From Desulfosarcina alkanivorans (GTDB lineage: Bacteria > Desulfobacterota > Desulfobacteria > Desulfobacterales > Desulfosarcinaceae), in the NCBI RefSeq assembly GCF_009688945.1, contig NZ_AP021874.1, forward strand, positions 5,952,001 to 6,016,000: a DNA stretch of 64,000 bases. The letters run 5' to 3'. Under the pieces are notes generated by a model that was not told the origin of the DNA, did no database searches, and saw only the letters and a list, made by a program, of their open reading frames with translations. The position numbers were made by a program, and so were the translations under genes. Of the stretch, positions 48,293 to 57,576 are shown piece after piece. Position 1 is the stretch's first letter, and every line of letters starts with the position of its first letter.

Positions 48293-50062
48293 ATCTATAT
48301 GGCCTCCGGTTGTCAAGGAAAAAACTTCTCCCATGGATCGGAATAATCAATTTCTAAGCGAACCTCTTCCGTCTCTTTTCTCGGATCCCTTGACAAGCAA
48401 TTCGTTGGTTCCGGCTTGCGTCTTCGGTCGCGAGCGTCAGCGCGTTTGGATAACGCGTCTGCACCAAACATCTATCAGGATTGACTGATTTGCCAGATGG
48501 TTCTTTGACAATCAGCGTGCCACCTTAAGGCGGCTTCAGAATATATTTCGATTCCCTTATTCCGGCGCAGTCAAAGGTATCGGCTCGTCCGACGGGCGGA
48601 CGTCCAGTTAGGGTGTCACTCGGATAAGGGGCAGAACACGATCACCACCGGTCAAGCTATCCGTATGCGTGGATGGAACCGAAAGGTGCCGCCAATCAAA
48701 GCATTGAGCTTCGGGCATCGGGTCCACTCTTTTTTCGCAGTCGGGCTGCATGTCTTAAATCGAGAGACTCAGATCCGCCCGTTTGATCTCAGTTATGCGA
48801 TAAGTTGACACCTTCCGGTTCCACATCTATTGATCGAAGAATCGTTTCATGTTGAACGCCTCCTTGTTTTTGAGCATAAAGTAAATGGCCCGGCCCAGCT
48901 TGTGGGTGAAGATTCCCAGAGCCTTGCCTTTATTGTATTTGTGTTCCAGTTTGGAAACGAAATACTTTGCCTGGGATGAATCCCTGAGCATGAGGATCGC
49001 GGCTTCCTTGATCGCCCATTTGAGATGGTGGTTGCCGATCTTCTTGTTGCTGTGCCCGGCCCACTTGCCGTCGGACTCTTTTACCGGCCGGATCAGCCTG
49101 GCATAGGATGAGAAATCCTGTACCCTGGGAAACCGCCTGACATCATGGACCTCGTACAGGATTACCAGGGCCAGGATCTGCCCGACACCGGGGATTGAGC
49201 GCAGCAGATATAAAGTGTGGTAATCATGCTGGCGGGCGGTTTTTTCGATATGCCATTCAAGCTTTTTAAGAATCTGATTCATGGCATCGATCATGGCCAA
49301 GTCGACTTCGATGCTCTTTCTGACAGCCGGGTCTTCAAACCTTTCGGCGACACCGCCATGGTTGTATTTGCGTGACAATTTTTTCCTGAACGCCGGCAGG
49401 TTGTACTGGGTATTGGTGTTGTTAATATGGGCTACCAGTTCGCTGCATCGTCTCGACAGATACATGCGCCGGCGCAGCAGATCCCGTGTTGCCCGCCACT
49501 TGGCCGGATAGGGATAAGCGGTGGGAAAATTGCCGCCTTTGAGTAACATGGCGAGTTTGTAAGAATCGATTTTATCGTTTTTGGTTTTGCCGCCGTGGAT
49601 GGCTTTCATGTATAATGCGTGTCCAAGGACGAAATCGATTTTGTGATCGGCGCACAGATCGGCCAGCCAGTACCAGCAGAAGACACATTCAACACCGACA
49701 ACAACGTCTTCGATAAACGGGAACACCAGTTCGAAAAAGAGTTCCGGGTCGGTTTTGATATTCAGGTGAACAACAATTTTTCCTTTATGGTCGAGGATGC
49801 AGACATACATTTTCCTGGCATGCAGATCGACACCGCAGTAATACTTGTGCTGTCGGTTGTAAAATTTCATGATGTGCCTCCTTTTGCTTGGGTAAGTATT
49901 TGTTAGGGGTAACAAAAGTTTACCGTTGCAAGTGAAAGGGGGCAACCCATCATCATGTTTTCTGTTCGAGAATGGGGTATTAAAAAGCTCGTCGGAGAAC
50001 AGGAAATATGATGATGGGTTTACACGACAGCCCCGTTTCTTTGGGAGGCCATAACTAGTATC
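48293..50062 (-). mobile_element. IS110/IS1111-type insertion sequence, copy 1
   Basis: A roughly 1.77-kb element identical in layout to the copy at 50888-52657 (constant offset of 2595 bases). It has subterminal inverted repeats TATGGCCTCC (48298-48307) and GGAGGCCATA (50044-50053), no target duplication and one reverse-strand transposase. It lies immediately after a cassette TAAC core. This fits the IS1111-attC elements known to target attC sites. About 530 bp after the transposase is noncoding and may encode a guide RNA. Confidence 0.9.
48827..49870 (-). CDS. IS110-family transposase (copy 1)
   Basis: A 347-residue DEDD transposase. The start ATG 49870 follows AAGGAGG; the frame is open further upstream only by chance. 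N-terminal RuvC-like domain: YYCGVDLHARKMYVCILDH (Asp), VVVGVECVFCWYW (Glu) and KNDKIDSYKLAMLL (DxxD). C-terminal Transposase_20 domain: LLRSIPGVGQILALVIL and KWAGHSNKKIGNHHLKWAI with the serine region. IS110-type enzymes use a bridge RNA to choose the target. Confidence 0.93.
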   Translation of the reverse strand: MKFYNRQHKYYCGVDLHARKMYVCILDHKGKIVVHLNIKTDPELFFELVFPFIEDVVVGVECVFCWYWLADLCADHKIDFVLGHALYMKAIHGGKTKNDKIDSYKLAMLLKGGNFPTAYPYPAKWRATRDLLRRRMYLSRRCSELVAHINNTNTQYNLPAFRKKLSRKYNHGGVAERFEDPAVRKSIEVDLAMIDAMNQILKKLEWHIEKTARQHDYHTLYLLRSIPGVGQILALVILYEVHDVRRFPRVQDFSSYARLIRPVKESDGKWAGHSNKKIGNHHLKWAIKEAAILMLRDSSQAKYFVSKLEHKYNKGKALGIFTHKLGRAIYFMLKNKEAFNMKRFFDQ

Positions 50063-50180
50063 AAGCGCATACACCCGACCTTACCCGCCGTTCGTTCCTC
50101 ACTCTGGGCAAGGCGGGTGATGCCAGTGTTGGCAAGATATAAAATATATTTATTGTTTAGTTCCGCGTTTAAATCATCGG

Positions 50181-50378
50181 GTGTTCTTTCAAAGATTTGC
50201 TTGGGTTGAGATAGGTGGTTTTCGAAATGTTTTTTCTTTTTGTGGTGAATTCAAAGTTCTGTATGCTCGGAAAGATGCTGCGGTAGATCAAAGATCCAGC
50301 AGGATGGAGATTCAATCAAATTCCGCGTCAACCAGAGGCGGTTCACTCAAAGGAAAAAGCCTGGGGTATATCAGATGA
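50181..50378 (+). CDS. Cassette 2: possible 65-residue protein
   Basis: The cassette between GTTGGCA (50128) and the attC at 50474 has only this weak GTG-start frame. Composition is not convincing. The cassette may be noncoding or carry a decayed gene. Confidence 0.25.
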   Translation: MFFQRFAWVEIGGFRNVFSFCGEFKVLYARKDAAVDQRSSRMEIQSNSASTRGGSLKGKSLGYIR

Positions 50379-50473
50379 TCAGAAGATTACAATTTGAAAA
50401 AACCCAAAAAGAAAGATGAGATTCCCAGGTAACTCCACCTTAAAGGTCCAAAGGAAATTTATTGGTGGGCACT

Positions 50474-50546
50474 TGCCAACAAATGCATAAACCGGAGGTC
50501 CCCCGCCGCTCCGCTCTGGGGGACCCCGGTTATGCTGGCGTTATGT
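50474..50546 (+). other. attC of cassette 2 (standard, 73 bp)
   Basis: Core TGCCAAC, arms GCATAAaCCGGaGGTCCCCC and GGGGGACCCCGGTTATGC with unpaired A bases, then TGGC and GTTATGT. This is the cleanest ordinary attC in the array and serves as the reference for the composite ones. Confidence 0.92.
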
Positions 50547-50568
50547 GCCAAAAACTAAAGAATAGATT

Positions 50569-50886
50569 ATGCCGAAGAAAGGTTTTATCCCAAATAAATT
50601 GAAACCTTGGATTGAAGCAAGAGGAAAATTTCGTTTGAGTCATTCACAAATTCAAATGGCTCGCGAATTGGGATTGAATCCGAAAAAGCTTGGTGGTATG
50701 GCCAATCATAAGCAGGAGCCGTGGAAAATGCCGTTACACGAATACATAGAGCATTTATATCAAAAACGGTTTAAAAAGCCTGCTCCTGTTGTCACCAAAC
50801 CATTAGAGGAAGTTGATCGTGAGAAGAGAAAAAGGAAACAACAAAAGAAAGTGGTAGCAATGAGTAATAGCATTGATATCACATAA
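50569..50886 (+). CDS. Cassette 3: small basic hypothetical protein
   Basis: A 105-residue protein beginning MPKKGFIPNKLKPWIEARGKF, with RLSHSQIQMARELGLNPKKLG in the middle and a very basic end (KRKRKQQKK). The central part resembles a small DNA- or RNA-binding helical domain. I recall close relatives in integron cassettes of Vibrio and other genera, function unknown. Its stop TAA lies within the TAAC core that precedes IS copy 2. Confidence 0.8.
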   Translation: MPKKGFIPNKLKPWIEARGKFRLSHSQIQMARELGLNPKKLGGMANHKQEPWKMPLHEYIEHLYQKRFKKPAPVVTKPLEEVDREKRKRKQQKKVVAMSNSIDIT

Positions 50887-50887
50887 C

Positions 50888-52657
50888 ATCTATATGGCCT
50901 CCGGTTGTCAAGGAAAAAACTTCTCCCATGGATCGGAATAATCAATTTCTAAGCGAACCTCTTCCGTCTCTTTTCTCGGATCCCTTGACAAGCAATTCGT
51001 TGGTTCCGGCTTGCGTCTTCGGTCGCGAGCGTCAGCGCGTTTGGATAACGCGTCTGCACCAAACATCTATCAGGATTGACTGATTTGCCAGATGGTTCTT
51101 TGACAATCAGCGTGCCACCTTAAGGCGGCTTCAGAATATATTTCGATTCCCTTATTCCGGCGCAGTCAAAGGTATCGGCTCGTCCGACGGGCGGACGTCC
51201 AGTTAGGGTGTCACTCGGATAAGGGGCAGAACACGATCACCACCGGTCAAGCTATCCGTATGCGTGGATGGAACCGAAAGGTGCCGCCAATCAAAGCATT
51301 GAGCTTCGGGCATCGGGTCCACTCTTTTTTCGCAGTCGGGCTGCATGTCTTAAATCGAGAGACTCAGATCCGCCCGTTTGATCTCAGTTATGCGATAAGT
51401 TGACACCTTCCGGTTCCACATCTATTGATCGAAGAATCGTTTCATGTTGAACGCCTCCTTGTTTTTGAGCATAAAGTAAATGGCCCGGCCCAGCTTGTGG
51501 GTGAAGATTCCCAGAGCCTTGCCTTTATTGTATTTGTGTTCCAGTTTGGAAACGAAATACTTTGCCTGGGATGAATCCCTGAGCATGAGGATCGCGGCTT
51601 CCTTGATCGCCCATTTGAGATGGTGGTTGCCGATCTTCTTGTTGCTGTGCCCGGCCCACTTGCCGTCGGACTCTTTTACCGGCCGGATCAGCCTGGCATA
51701 GGATGAGAAATCCTGTACCCTGGGAAACCGCCTGACATCATGGACCTCGTACAGGATTACCAGGGCCAGGATCTGCCCGACACCGGGGATTGAGCGCAGC
51801 AGATATAAAGTGTGGTAATCATGCTGGCGGGCGGTTTTTTCGATATGCCATTCAAGCTTTTTAAGAATCTGATTCATGGCATCGATCATGGCCAAGTCGA
51901 CTTCGATGCTCTTTCTGACAGCCGGGTCTTCAAACCTTTCGGCGACACCGCCATGGTTGTATTTGCGTGACAATTTTTTCCTGAACGCCGGCAGGTTGTA
52001 CTGGGTATTGGTGTTGTTAATATGGGCTACCAGTTCGCTGCATCGTCTCGACAGATACATGCGCCGGCGCAGCAGATCCCGTGTTGCCCGCCACTTGGCC
52101 GGATAGGGATAAGCGGTGGGAAAATTGCCGCCTTTGAGTAACATGGCGAGTTTGTAAGAATCGATTTTATCGTTTTTGGTTTTGCCGCCGTGGATGGCTT
52201 TCATGTATAATGCGTGTCCAAGGACGAAATCGATTTTGTGATCGGCGCACAGATCGGCCAGCCAGTACCAGCAGAAGACACATTCAACACCGACAACAAC
52301 GTCTTCGATAAACGGGAACACCAGTTCGAAAAAGAGTTCCGGGTCGGTTTTGATATTCAGGTGAACAACAATTTTTCCTTTATGGTCGAGGATGCAGACA
52401 TACATTTTCCTGGCATGCAGATCGACACCGCAGTAATACTTGTGCTGTCGGTTGTAAAATTTCATGATGTGCCTCCTTTTGCTTGGGTAAGTATTTGTTA
52501 GGGGTAACAAAAGTTTACCGTTGCAAGTGAAAGGGGGCAACCCATCATCATGTTTTCTGTTCGAGAATGGGGTATTAAAAAGCTCGTCGGAGAACAGGAA
52601 ATATGATGATGGGTTTACACGACAGCCCCGTTTCTTTGGGAGGCCATAACTAGTATC
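50888..52657 (-). mobile_element. IS110/IS1111-type insertion sequence, copy 2
   Basis: Same element as copy 1 at an offset of 2595 bases, with the same TAAC left context and AA right context. It splits the attC of cassette 3. The near-identical copies in two attC sites show recent, site-directed transposition. Confidence 0.9.
51422..52465 (-). CDS. IS110-family transposase (copy 2)
   Basis: The same 347-residue DEDD transposase as at 48827-49870, with the same motifs (YYCGVDLHARK, GVECVFCWYW, KNDKIDSYKLAMLL, KWAGHSNKKIGNHHLKWAI). Start ATG 52465 follows AAGGAGG. No difference from copy 1 was seen in the translated sequence, so both copies could be active. Confidence 0.93.
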   Translation of the reverse strand: MKFYNRQHKYYCGVDLHARKMYVCILDHKGKIVVHLNIKTDPELFFELVFPFIEDVVVGVECVFCWYWLADLCADHKIDFVLGHALYMKAIHGGKTKNDKIDSYKLAMLLKGGNFPTAYPYPAKWRATRDLLRRRMYLSRRCSELVAHINNTNTQYNLPAFRKKLSRKYNHGGVAERFEDPAVRKSIEVDLAMIDAMNQILKKLEWHIEKTARQHDYHTLYLLRSIPGVGQILALVILYEVHDVRRFPRVQDFSSYARLIRPVKESDGKWAGHSNKKIGNHHLKWAIKEAAILMLRDSSQAKYFVSKLEHKYNKGKALGIFTHKLGRAIYFMLKNKEAFNMKRFFDQ

Positions 52658-52950
52658 AAATCACTTGACCGGACGGCATAAGCGCCCTCTATAGCGCTCT
52701 TTTCGGTCTATCAAACAAGATTATCGTTAATCAGCTGTCAGCGTTGGCCGCCGGTCAGTTCTGCGATAAGCTGGACCGCTCCGCGCTCCAGCTTATCGTC
52801 GCCGGCTGCTTCGCCATGGGCCTGAACGTGTCGCGCTGCGCGCTCCACTTATCAGGCCCATGGAGCCGACTGCGATTCTCGCCTCCGGCCCGAAATAAAA
52901 ACCATTTCGTCCCGGAGCCTGCGAGTCTCGCGCCTCATCCGGCGACGTTA
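52658..52950 (+). other. Right part of attC of cassette 3 plus constant module copy 2
   Basis: Arms TGACCGGaCGGC and GCCGCCGGTCA pair with an unpaired A. After CTGC comes the 182-bp module (52765-52946) and GTTA (52947). The left TAAC core is on the other side of IS copy 2 (50884). Confidence 0.85.
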
Positions 52951-52964
52951 GGTCAGGAAAACAA

Positions 52965-53720
52965 ATGCCAAAATGTAAGTACTGCAATCAAGAGAAACCT
53001 CTTGTCAAATCCCATATAATACCACGCTCTTTTTTTGAAATTAAGGAATTCAATAAAAAGGCACCCAAAAAATCATTATCTCTAATATCTGATTCTGAAG
53101 ATTTTAAACCAATGAAGCGGCCTGTTGGCATCTATGATGTCCATTTGTTTTGCAGTGATTGTGAAAACAAATTTATGAAATATGATGATTATGCATTTAA
53201 ACTTCTAAATGAACAGAGGGAAAATCGCAAAACTCAGAAAGACGAAAAGGGGCTAGTGGTAGGGCAGTACTACGAGAACTTCGATTATCAATTGTTAAAA
53301 TTATTCTTCATGTCCATTCTGTTGAGGGCTGGTCTCAGTGCTGATTTCTTTTTCCAGCGCGTAACTCTTGGCCCTTTTGCAGAGGTTTTAAAGGAGGCCA
53401 TTGACTGTGCAGATGCAAAAGAGCCAGAAGATTTTGCCGTATTTCTTGCATACTATGCACAGATTAAAAGAGGGCCTGTTATTTTTCCGCCAGATATGAA
53501 AAGAATTGATGGTATTAATTTTTATTTTTTTCATATAGGCCGTGTAATATTTTACATTAAGGTTGATAAAAGGAAAACCCCTTCTACGTTATATCCAATA
53601 ATAATAAAGCCGGATAGTCTACTATTCTTATTAGAATTTGATCTGAGAGACTCAAATGCATATGAAATACTTAAACGTACAGTCGATAACCCTACTAATT
53701 CGACATATTTTAAGACCTAA
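52965..53720 (+). CDS. Cassette 4: HNH-like zinc-binding protein
   Basis: A 251-residue AT-rich cassette gene. It opens with CKYC (residues 4-7) then VKSHIIPRSFF and, later, FCSDCENKF, giving two CxxC pairs around a His. This is the arrangement of HNH-type treble-clef nucleases, but the third catalytic His is not obvious, so nuclease activity is uncertain. The remaining 180 residues do not match a family I know. A defence role is possible. Confidence 0.7.
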   Translation: MPKCKYCNQEKPLVKSHIIPRSFFEIKEFNKKAPKKSLSLISDSEDFKPMKRPVGIYDVHLFCSDCENKFMKYDDYAFKLLNEQRENRKTQKDEKGLVVGQYYENFDYQLLKLFFMSILLRAGLSADFFFQRVTLGPFAEVLKEAIDCADAKEPEDFAVFLAYYAQIKRGPVIFPPDMKRIDGINFYFFHIGRVIFYIKVDKRKTPSTLYPIIIKPDSLLFLLEFDLRDSNAYEILKRTVDNPTNSTYFKT

Positions 53721-53953
53721 CAAAGCAAATGCAGCCGACGCAAAAAGCCGCGCGGCTGATTAGCAGCGATAAGCTGGACCGCTCCGCGCTCCAGCTTATC
53801 GTCGCCGGCTGCTTCGCCATGGGCCTGAACGTGTCGCGCTGCGCGCTCCACTTATCAGGCCCATGGAGCCGACTGCGATTCTCGCCTCCGGCCCGAAATT
53901 AAAACCATTTCGTCCCGGAGCCTGCGAGTCTCGCGCCTCATCCGGCGACGTTA
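53718..53953 (+). other. Composite attC of cassette 4 with module copy 3
   Basis: TAAC (53718), arms GCAAATgCAGCCGaCGC and GCGCGGCTGATTAGC, then GC and the 182-bp module (53768-53949) and GTTA (53950). Confidence 0.88.
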
Positions 53954-53971
53954 TGTACATTGGAGTAACAC

Positions 53972-54664
53972 ATGACAAAAATCTATAAATATTTTGATCT
54001 TGCGAAGTTTACTTCTTTATTGCAAAAAGAAGCGCTACATTTTTGTCGTGGCGACAAATTTGAGGACCCATTTGAGGGGTCATACCCATTAAGTGCGATT
54101 AACATTTTTAATGGCGGTGATAACGGTTATGATTCTAAAGAATGGAGAAAATTTGTTGCGGTTTCCTGCTGGCACAAAAGTGACATCGAGTCCGACGCCA
54201 TGTGGAGGCTCTATACATCTAATAAACAAGGTGTTGCAATTGTAACTACTGCTGAAAAACTTAAACAGGCTGTAGACGAGCATGCATACGTAAAAGAAGT
54301 TCAATACATAGATTTCATTAAGGACGATGCTGAGATACAAATCCCTTCAGATGTCTTCGAATATAAGAGGAAGGCATATATCCATGAAAATGAAATACGA
54401 GCGATTATTACCAAATATCCTCGAATGGAAATAAAAAATGGTATGCCTGAAACATCCAAACCATTACCTGGCAAAGAAATTCCAAAAAGTGGAATCCTTA
54501 TAGATTTGGATTTACCGTTGTTCATAGATAAGGTCATTGTTACACCATACTCGGAATCTTGGTTTTTTGATGTCATTAATGGATTGGCCGAAAAATATAA
54601 TTTGCCTGATGGTACCGTGATGGAATCTGAATTGAAAGTTGATCCAGTATACGCCAAGATATAG
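53972..54664 (+). CDS. Cassette 5: DUF2971 protein
   Basis: A 230-residue cassette protein. The N-terminal YKYFDLAKFTSLLQKEALHFC, FEDPFEGSYP, and CWHKSDIESDAMWRLYTSNKQGVAI blocks are the DUF2971 signature. DUF2971 proteins are common in cassettes and near defence genes; their activity is unknown. It starts 18 bases after the GTTA core with a GGAGTAACAC site. Confidence 0.85.
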   Translation: MTKIYKYFDLAKFTSLLQKEALHFCRGDKFEDPFEGSYPLSAINIFNGGDNGYDSKEWRKFVAVSCWHKSDIESDAMWRLYTSNKQGVAIVTTAEKLKQAVDEHAYVKEVQYIDFIKDDAEIQIPSDVFEYKRKAYIHENEIRAIITKYPRMEIKNGMPETSKPLPGKEIPKSGILIDLDLPLFIDKVIVTPYSESWFFDVINGLAEKYNLPDGTVMESELKVDPVYAKI

Positions 54665-54670
54665 AGCACA

Positions 54671-54906
54671 TAACCCGGCGCTTGCAGCCGACGCAAAAAA
54701 CCGCGCGGCTGAAGCGCGATGATAAGCTGGACCGCTCCGCGCTCCAGCTTATCGTCGCCGGCTGCTTCGCCATGGGCCTGAACGTGTCGCGCTGCGCGCT
54801 CCACTTATCAGGCCCATGGAGCCGACTGCGATTCTCGCCTCCGGCCCGAAATTAAAACCATTTCGTTCCGGAGGCTGCGAGTCTCGCGGCTCATCCGGCG
54901 ACGTTA
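54671..54906 (+). other. Composite attC of cassette 5 with module copy 4
   Basis: TAAC (54671), arms GCGCTTgCAGCCGaCG and CGCGGCTGAAGCGC pair almost perfectly with unpaired G and A. GAT and the 182-bp module (54721-54902) follow, then GTTA (54903). Confidence 0.9.
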
Positions 54907-54937
54907 GCCTCAGATTCAGGGAAGTAAGGTAAGGATT

Positions 54938-55831
54938 GTGTATCAAAGAACTCTTTTTAAATATATACCTTTCAATTCCCCTGAGTTAGGTGATAGTAGT
55001 TCTGTTCAGGGAAAAAGAAAAAACGACTTTGAAAAAGGAGAAATTTGGTATCCACGTGCTGATAAATTAAACGATCCTTTTGAGTGCAGTCCATATTTTC
55101 AAAATTTCGATTATAATGAAGAGCAAATAGAGGAAGCAGTTGAGTCTTTATCTGATTCTGAACTAAATTCAATCGAGTCTGTGATTGGTAAATACAAGAA
55201 GAACGATTTAATAAAAATTTTGAAAACACCAAATGTTTTCAACCATAATAGCTTTGAGAGAGTAACAGATATTGGTAAGAATTTAGTTGTTGAAAATGTT
55301 TATAAATATATTCACCAAATTATATTCGTTGAATATTTCAAATTGAATTTTTCGAATAGTTTATTAAAAACAGGTGTTTTAAGTATGACGGGAGATCCTT
55401 TTAATTTACTTATGTGGGCACATTATGGAGGGAATAGCTCAGGTATTTGTATAGAGTTTGAAAGAAATCCCGAAAACATCCTTGGAAAAAGAAGTACAAG
55501 ACGTGTTAAATATGTGAAAAACAGACCAACAATAAAATTTCAAAAAAGAAAAAACTATGCAAAACAAATTATATACACGAAATCTAATATTTGGCGCTAC
55601 GAAAAGGAATGGAGGACATGCCAACCAGAGGGAGATAAATCATACCCTTTTCCTGGTAAAGTCTTGAGAATATTGTTCGGACTAAACTGTAACGAAAAGA
55701 CCATAGAATTAACAAAAAAGATTTTCGGGAAAAACGTAGTATACGAAAATATTATTATAGGTGATGATTTCTCAATTCAGTCTGATAATGGAATTCACCA
55801 CTCTATTTCTCAAGTTGAGCTTAGCTGGTAA
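54938..55831 (+). CDS. Cassette 6: DUF2971 protein (second, divergent)
   Basis: A 297-residue protein with a GTG start at 54938 after AAGGTAAGGATT. LFKYIPFN, ADKLNDPFECSP, VLSMTGDPFNLLMWAHYGGNSSGICIEFE and a YEKEWR block identify DUF2971. It is only distantly similar to cassette 5, so the two were acquired separately rather than duplicated. Very AT-rich. Confidence 0.85.
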   Translation: MYQRTLFKYIPFNSPELGDSSSVQGKRKNDFEKGEIWYPRADKLNDPFECSPYFQNFDYNEEQIEEAVESLSDSELNSIESVIGKYKKNDLIKILKTPNVFNHNSFERVTDIGKNLVVENVYKYIHQIIFVEYFKLNFSNSLLKTGVLSMTGDPFNLLMWAHYGGNSSGICIEFERNPENILGKRSTRRVKYVKNRPTIKFQKRKNYAKQIIYTKSNIWRYEKEWRTCQPEGDKSYPFPGKVLRILFGLNCNEKTIELTKKIFGKNVVYENIIIGDDFSIQSDNGIHHSISQVELSW

Positions 55832-55857
55832 ATTGAAGCACATTTTAAAATACCGGC

Positions 55858-55980
55858 TAACAATTTGTTACACACTCGACCGGGAACCCGGGGCGGCCTT
55901 TTTCCATAGGCCATGTCGAGTTGAACGTGGCTAAAAACCAATCTGCATTGGGTTCCCGGCAGGTGAACAAGTCGATATGC
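55858..55980 (+). other. attC of cassette 6 without module, ending in GATATGC
   Basis: TAAC (55858), arms TTGTTaCAC..CCGGGAACCC and GGGTTCCCGGcAGGTGAACAA. The right core reads GATATGC (55974) in place of the GTTRRRY consensus, the same T-to-A change as in GATAAGC of the constant module. Confidence 0.75.
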
Positions 55981-56004
55981 TAATGGAATAAAACGAAAAG
56001 AATT

Positions 56005-56919
56005 ATGTCCTCTACAAAATGTAAAGCAAAAACTCGTTCTGGAACACAATGTAATTTAACTGCTGATACATCTGGTTATTGCCATCTTCACGATCCCGAA
56101 AAAATTAAGTCTCACGCTGAACAAAAGAAAGCGAATTGGGACAAAGGCAATAAAATGCGTGAAATCCTTGAAGTTGTGCACAGAACGTGTAGCGCAAAAG
56201 GATGGAAATCATACACCAGTAATTTAGACGAGGATAATTGGAAATATGCTACTGTGTCAGTCGAACGATACGTTTCAAGTGGCTATTCAGGTGATACCAT
56301 TACCGGAATTTTTGAACTTACATTAGAAAATGGTGTCCAGATATCAAGAAGCGGCACATCTTTTTATAAGTACGGATTACAGGATTTGTATGATGCAATT
56401 TTTTCTGACCTGAGTAAGCTACCATGGCTTGAATCTCCAAAAAAGAAAAAAAACACGCCTGAAGCCGATATCGTGAGTTTAGAAAAGTTAATTAAAAGAT
56501 TTCATATTGTAGCAAGGATATTGAAAAATAGGTACAATGACAGAGAGACAATTGTTATTGAGGATGAATATGATGCTCAAGATTTATTGCATGCCTTACT
56601 AAGGACCATTTTCAATGATGTAAGACCTGAAGAATATACGCCATCATATGCAGGTTCAGCTTCACGAATTGATTTTTTACTTAAACCTGAAAAAATTGCG
56701 GTCGAAGTAAAAATTACCCGGAAGTCATTAAGAGATAAACAGATTGGTGAACAATTAATCGTCGATATAAAACGATATCAATCGCATCCAGAATGTGAGA
56801 ATCTTGTATGTTTTGTCTACGACCCAGAAAATTGGATTAAAAATCCAACTGCTCTTGAAAACGACCTTACAGGAAAACATGGGAATTTAAGCGTTAAAGT
56901 GTTTATTGTGCCACATTGA
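56005..56919 (+). CDS. Cassette 7: zinc-finger plus PD-(D/E)XK-like nuclease protein
   Basis: A 304-residue protein. Residues 5-30 have the spacing C-x9-C-x9-C-x2-H (KCKAKTRSGTQC, GYCHLH), a small treble-clef of the DUF5763 kind. The C-terminal half carries E..D..DLLHALLRTIF, then RIDFLLKPEKIAVEVKIT and EQLIVDIKRYQ, which fits the PD-(D/E)XK pattern (Asp, then Glu-x-Lys). It is probably a nuclease, with a defence or restriction role as the likeliest context. The middle region is unassigned. Confidence 0.75.
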   Translation: MSSTKCKAKTRSGTQCNLTADTSGYCHLHDPEKIKSHAEQKKANWDKGNKMREILEVVHRTCSAKGWKSYTSNLDEDNWKYATVSVERYVSSGYSGDTITGIFELTLENGVQISRSGTSFYKYGLQDLYDAIFSDLSKLPWLESPKKKKNTPEADIVSLEKLIKRFHIVARILKNRYNDRETIVIEDEYDAQDLLHALLRTIFNDVRPEEYTPSYAGSASRIDFLLKPEKIAVEVKITRKSLRDKQIGEQLIVDIKRYQSHPECENLVCFVYDPENWIKNPTALENDLTGKHGNLSVKVFIVPH

Positions 56920-57171
56920 AAACATAAAAAGCATATCAAAGGCATTAAGAGCGACGGCAAGAAGCCGCCGCGCCTTATGCCTGGCGATAAGCTGGACCGC
57001 TCCGCGCTCCAGCTTATCGTCGCCGGCTGCTTCGCCATGGGCCTGAACGTGTCGCGCTGCGCGCTCCACTTATCAGGCCCATGAAGCCGACTGCGATTCT
57101 CGCCTCCGGCCCGAAATTAAAACCATTTCGTTCCGGAGCCTGCGAGTCTCGCGGCTCATCCGGCGACGTTA
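56917..57171 (+). other. Composite attC of cassette 7 with module copy 5
   Basis: Arms AGGCATTAAGAGCGaCGGC and GCCGCCGCGCCTTATGCCT pair; the TAAC core is degenerate (GAAAACATAA). GGC and the 182-bp module (56986-57167) follow, then GTTA. Confidence 0.85.
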
Positions 57172-57187
57172 TGTGTGCGAATAGATA

Positions 57188-57562
57188 ATGAAAACATTAC
57201 CAAAAACGATACACATCGTAGGGCGAGTTTGGATCTGGCTTGCGGTCTCTTGGATAATACTATCGTATTTCCTTAATTTAATATTTTCGGATGATCCTAT
57301 TACCGCTCGAATTTTAGTTTTTATAAATGTCTGGAATGTATTTGTCGCAATACTAATCATTTTACCGGGATACCTTTTAACTGAAGCTTCAGAAAAAATA
57401 GCAAATAGATATGGCGATTCTTTTGAAAAAACTATTGATGGAAATCAATCAAAGAAAATTTCATTTTTAGCCGAATTTTTTAAATCGAAAATATTTTTAT
57501 CGTTGGCCATAGTTGGTTATCTAATATTAATGGCCATTTTTGTACTTTCCCATAATGGATAA
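57188..57562 (+). CDS. Cassette 8: membrane protein
   Basis: A 124-residue protein with three hydrophobic segments (about residues 8-29, 37-60 and 98-122) and a polar loop between the second and third. I recognise no family. The gene ends before the TAAC core at 57577. Confidence 0.72.
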   Translation: MKTLPKTIHIVGRVWIWLAVSWIILSYFLNLIFSDDPITARILVFINVWNVFVAILIILPGYLLTEASEKIANRYGDSFEKTIDGNQSKKISFLAEFFKSKIFLSLAIVGYLILMAIFVLSHNG

Positions 57563-57576
57563 GCACCTCAAGCACA

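Larger units (their letters stand above)
48286..50134 (+). other. attC of cassette 1, split by IS copy 1
   Basis: The R'' core TTAAC (48288-48292) is separated from its hairpin (GCGCATACACCCGACC..GGCGGGTGATGCC, 50065-50124) by the insertion. The arms pair with unpaired A bases, the attC hallmark, and end at GTTGGCA (50128). The constant module is absent here. Confidence 0.8.

Noticed and set aside
48310..48420. A further attC inside the IS element (TTGTCAAGG..CCTTGACAA..GTTGG)
   Set aside because: It is present identically in both IS copies, lacks unpaired bases in the arms, and the real attC halves flank the IS; it is more likely part of the element's RNA.
49871..50074. An extended N-terminus of the IS transposase (copy 1)
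   Set aside because: The extension runs beyond the element end and is shorter in copy 2; the ATG at 49870 has a strong AAGGAGG site and starts the family domain.
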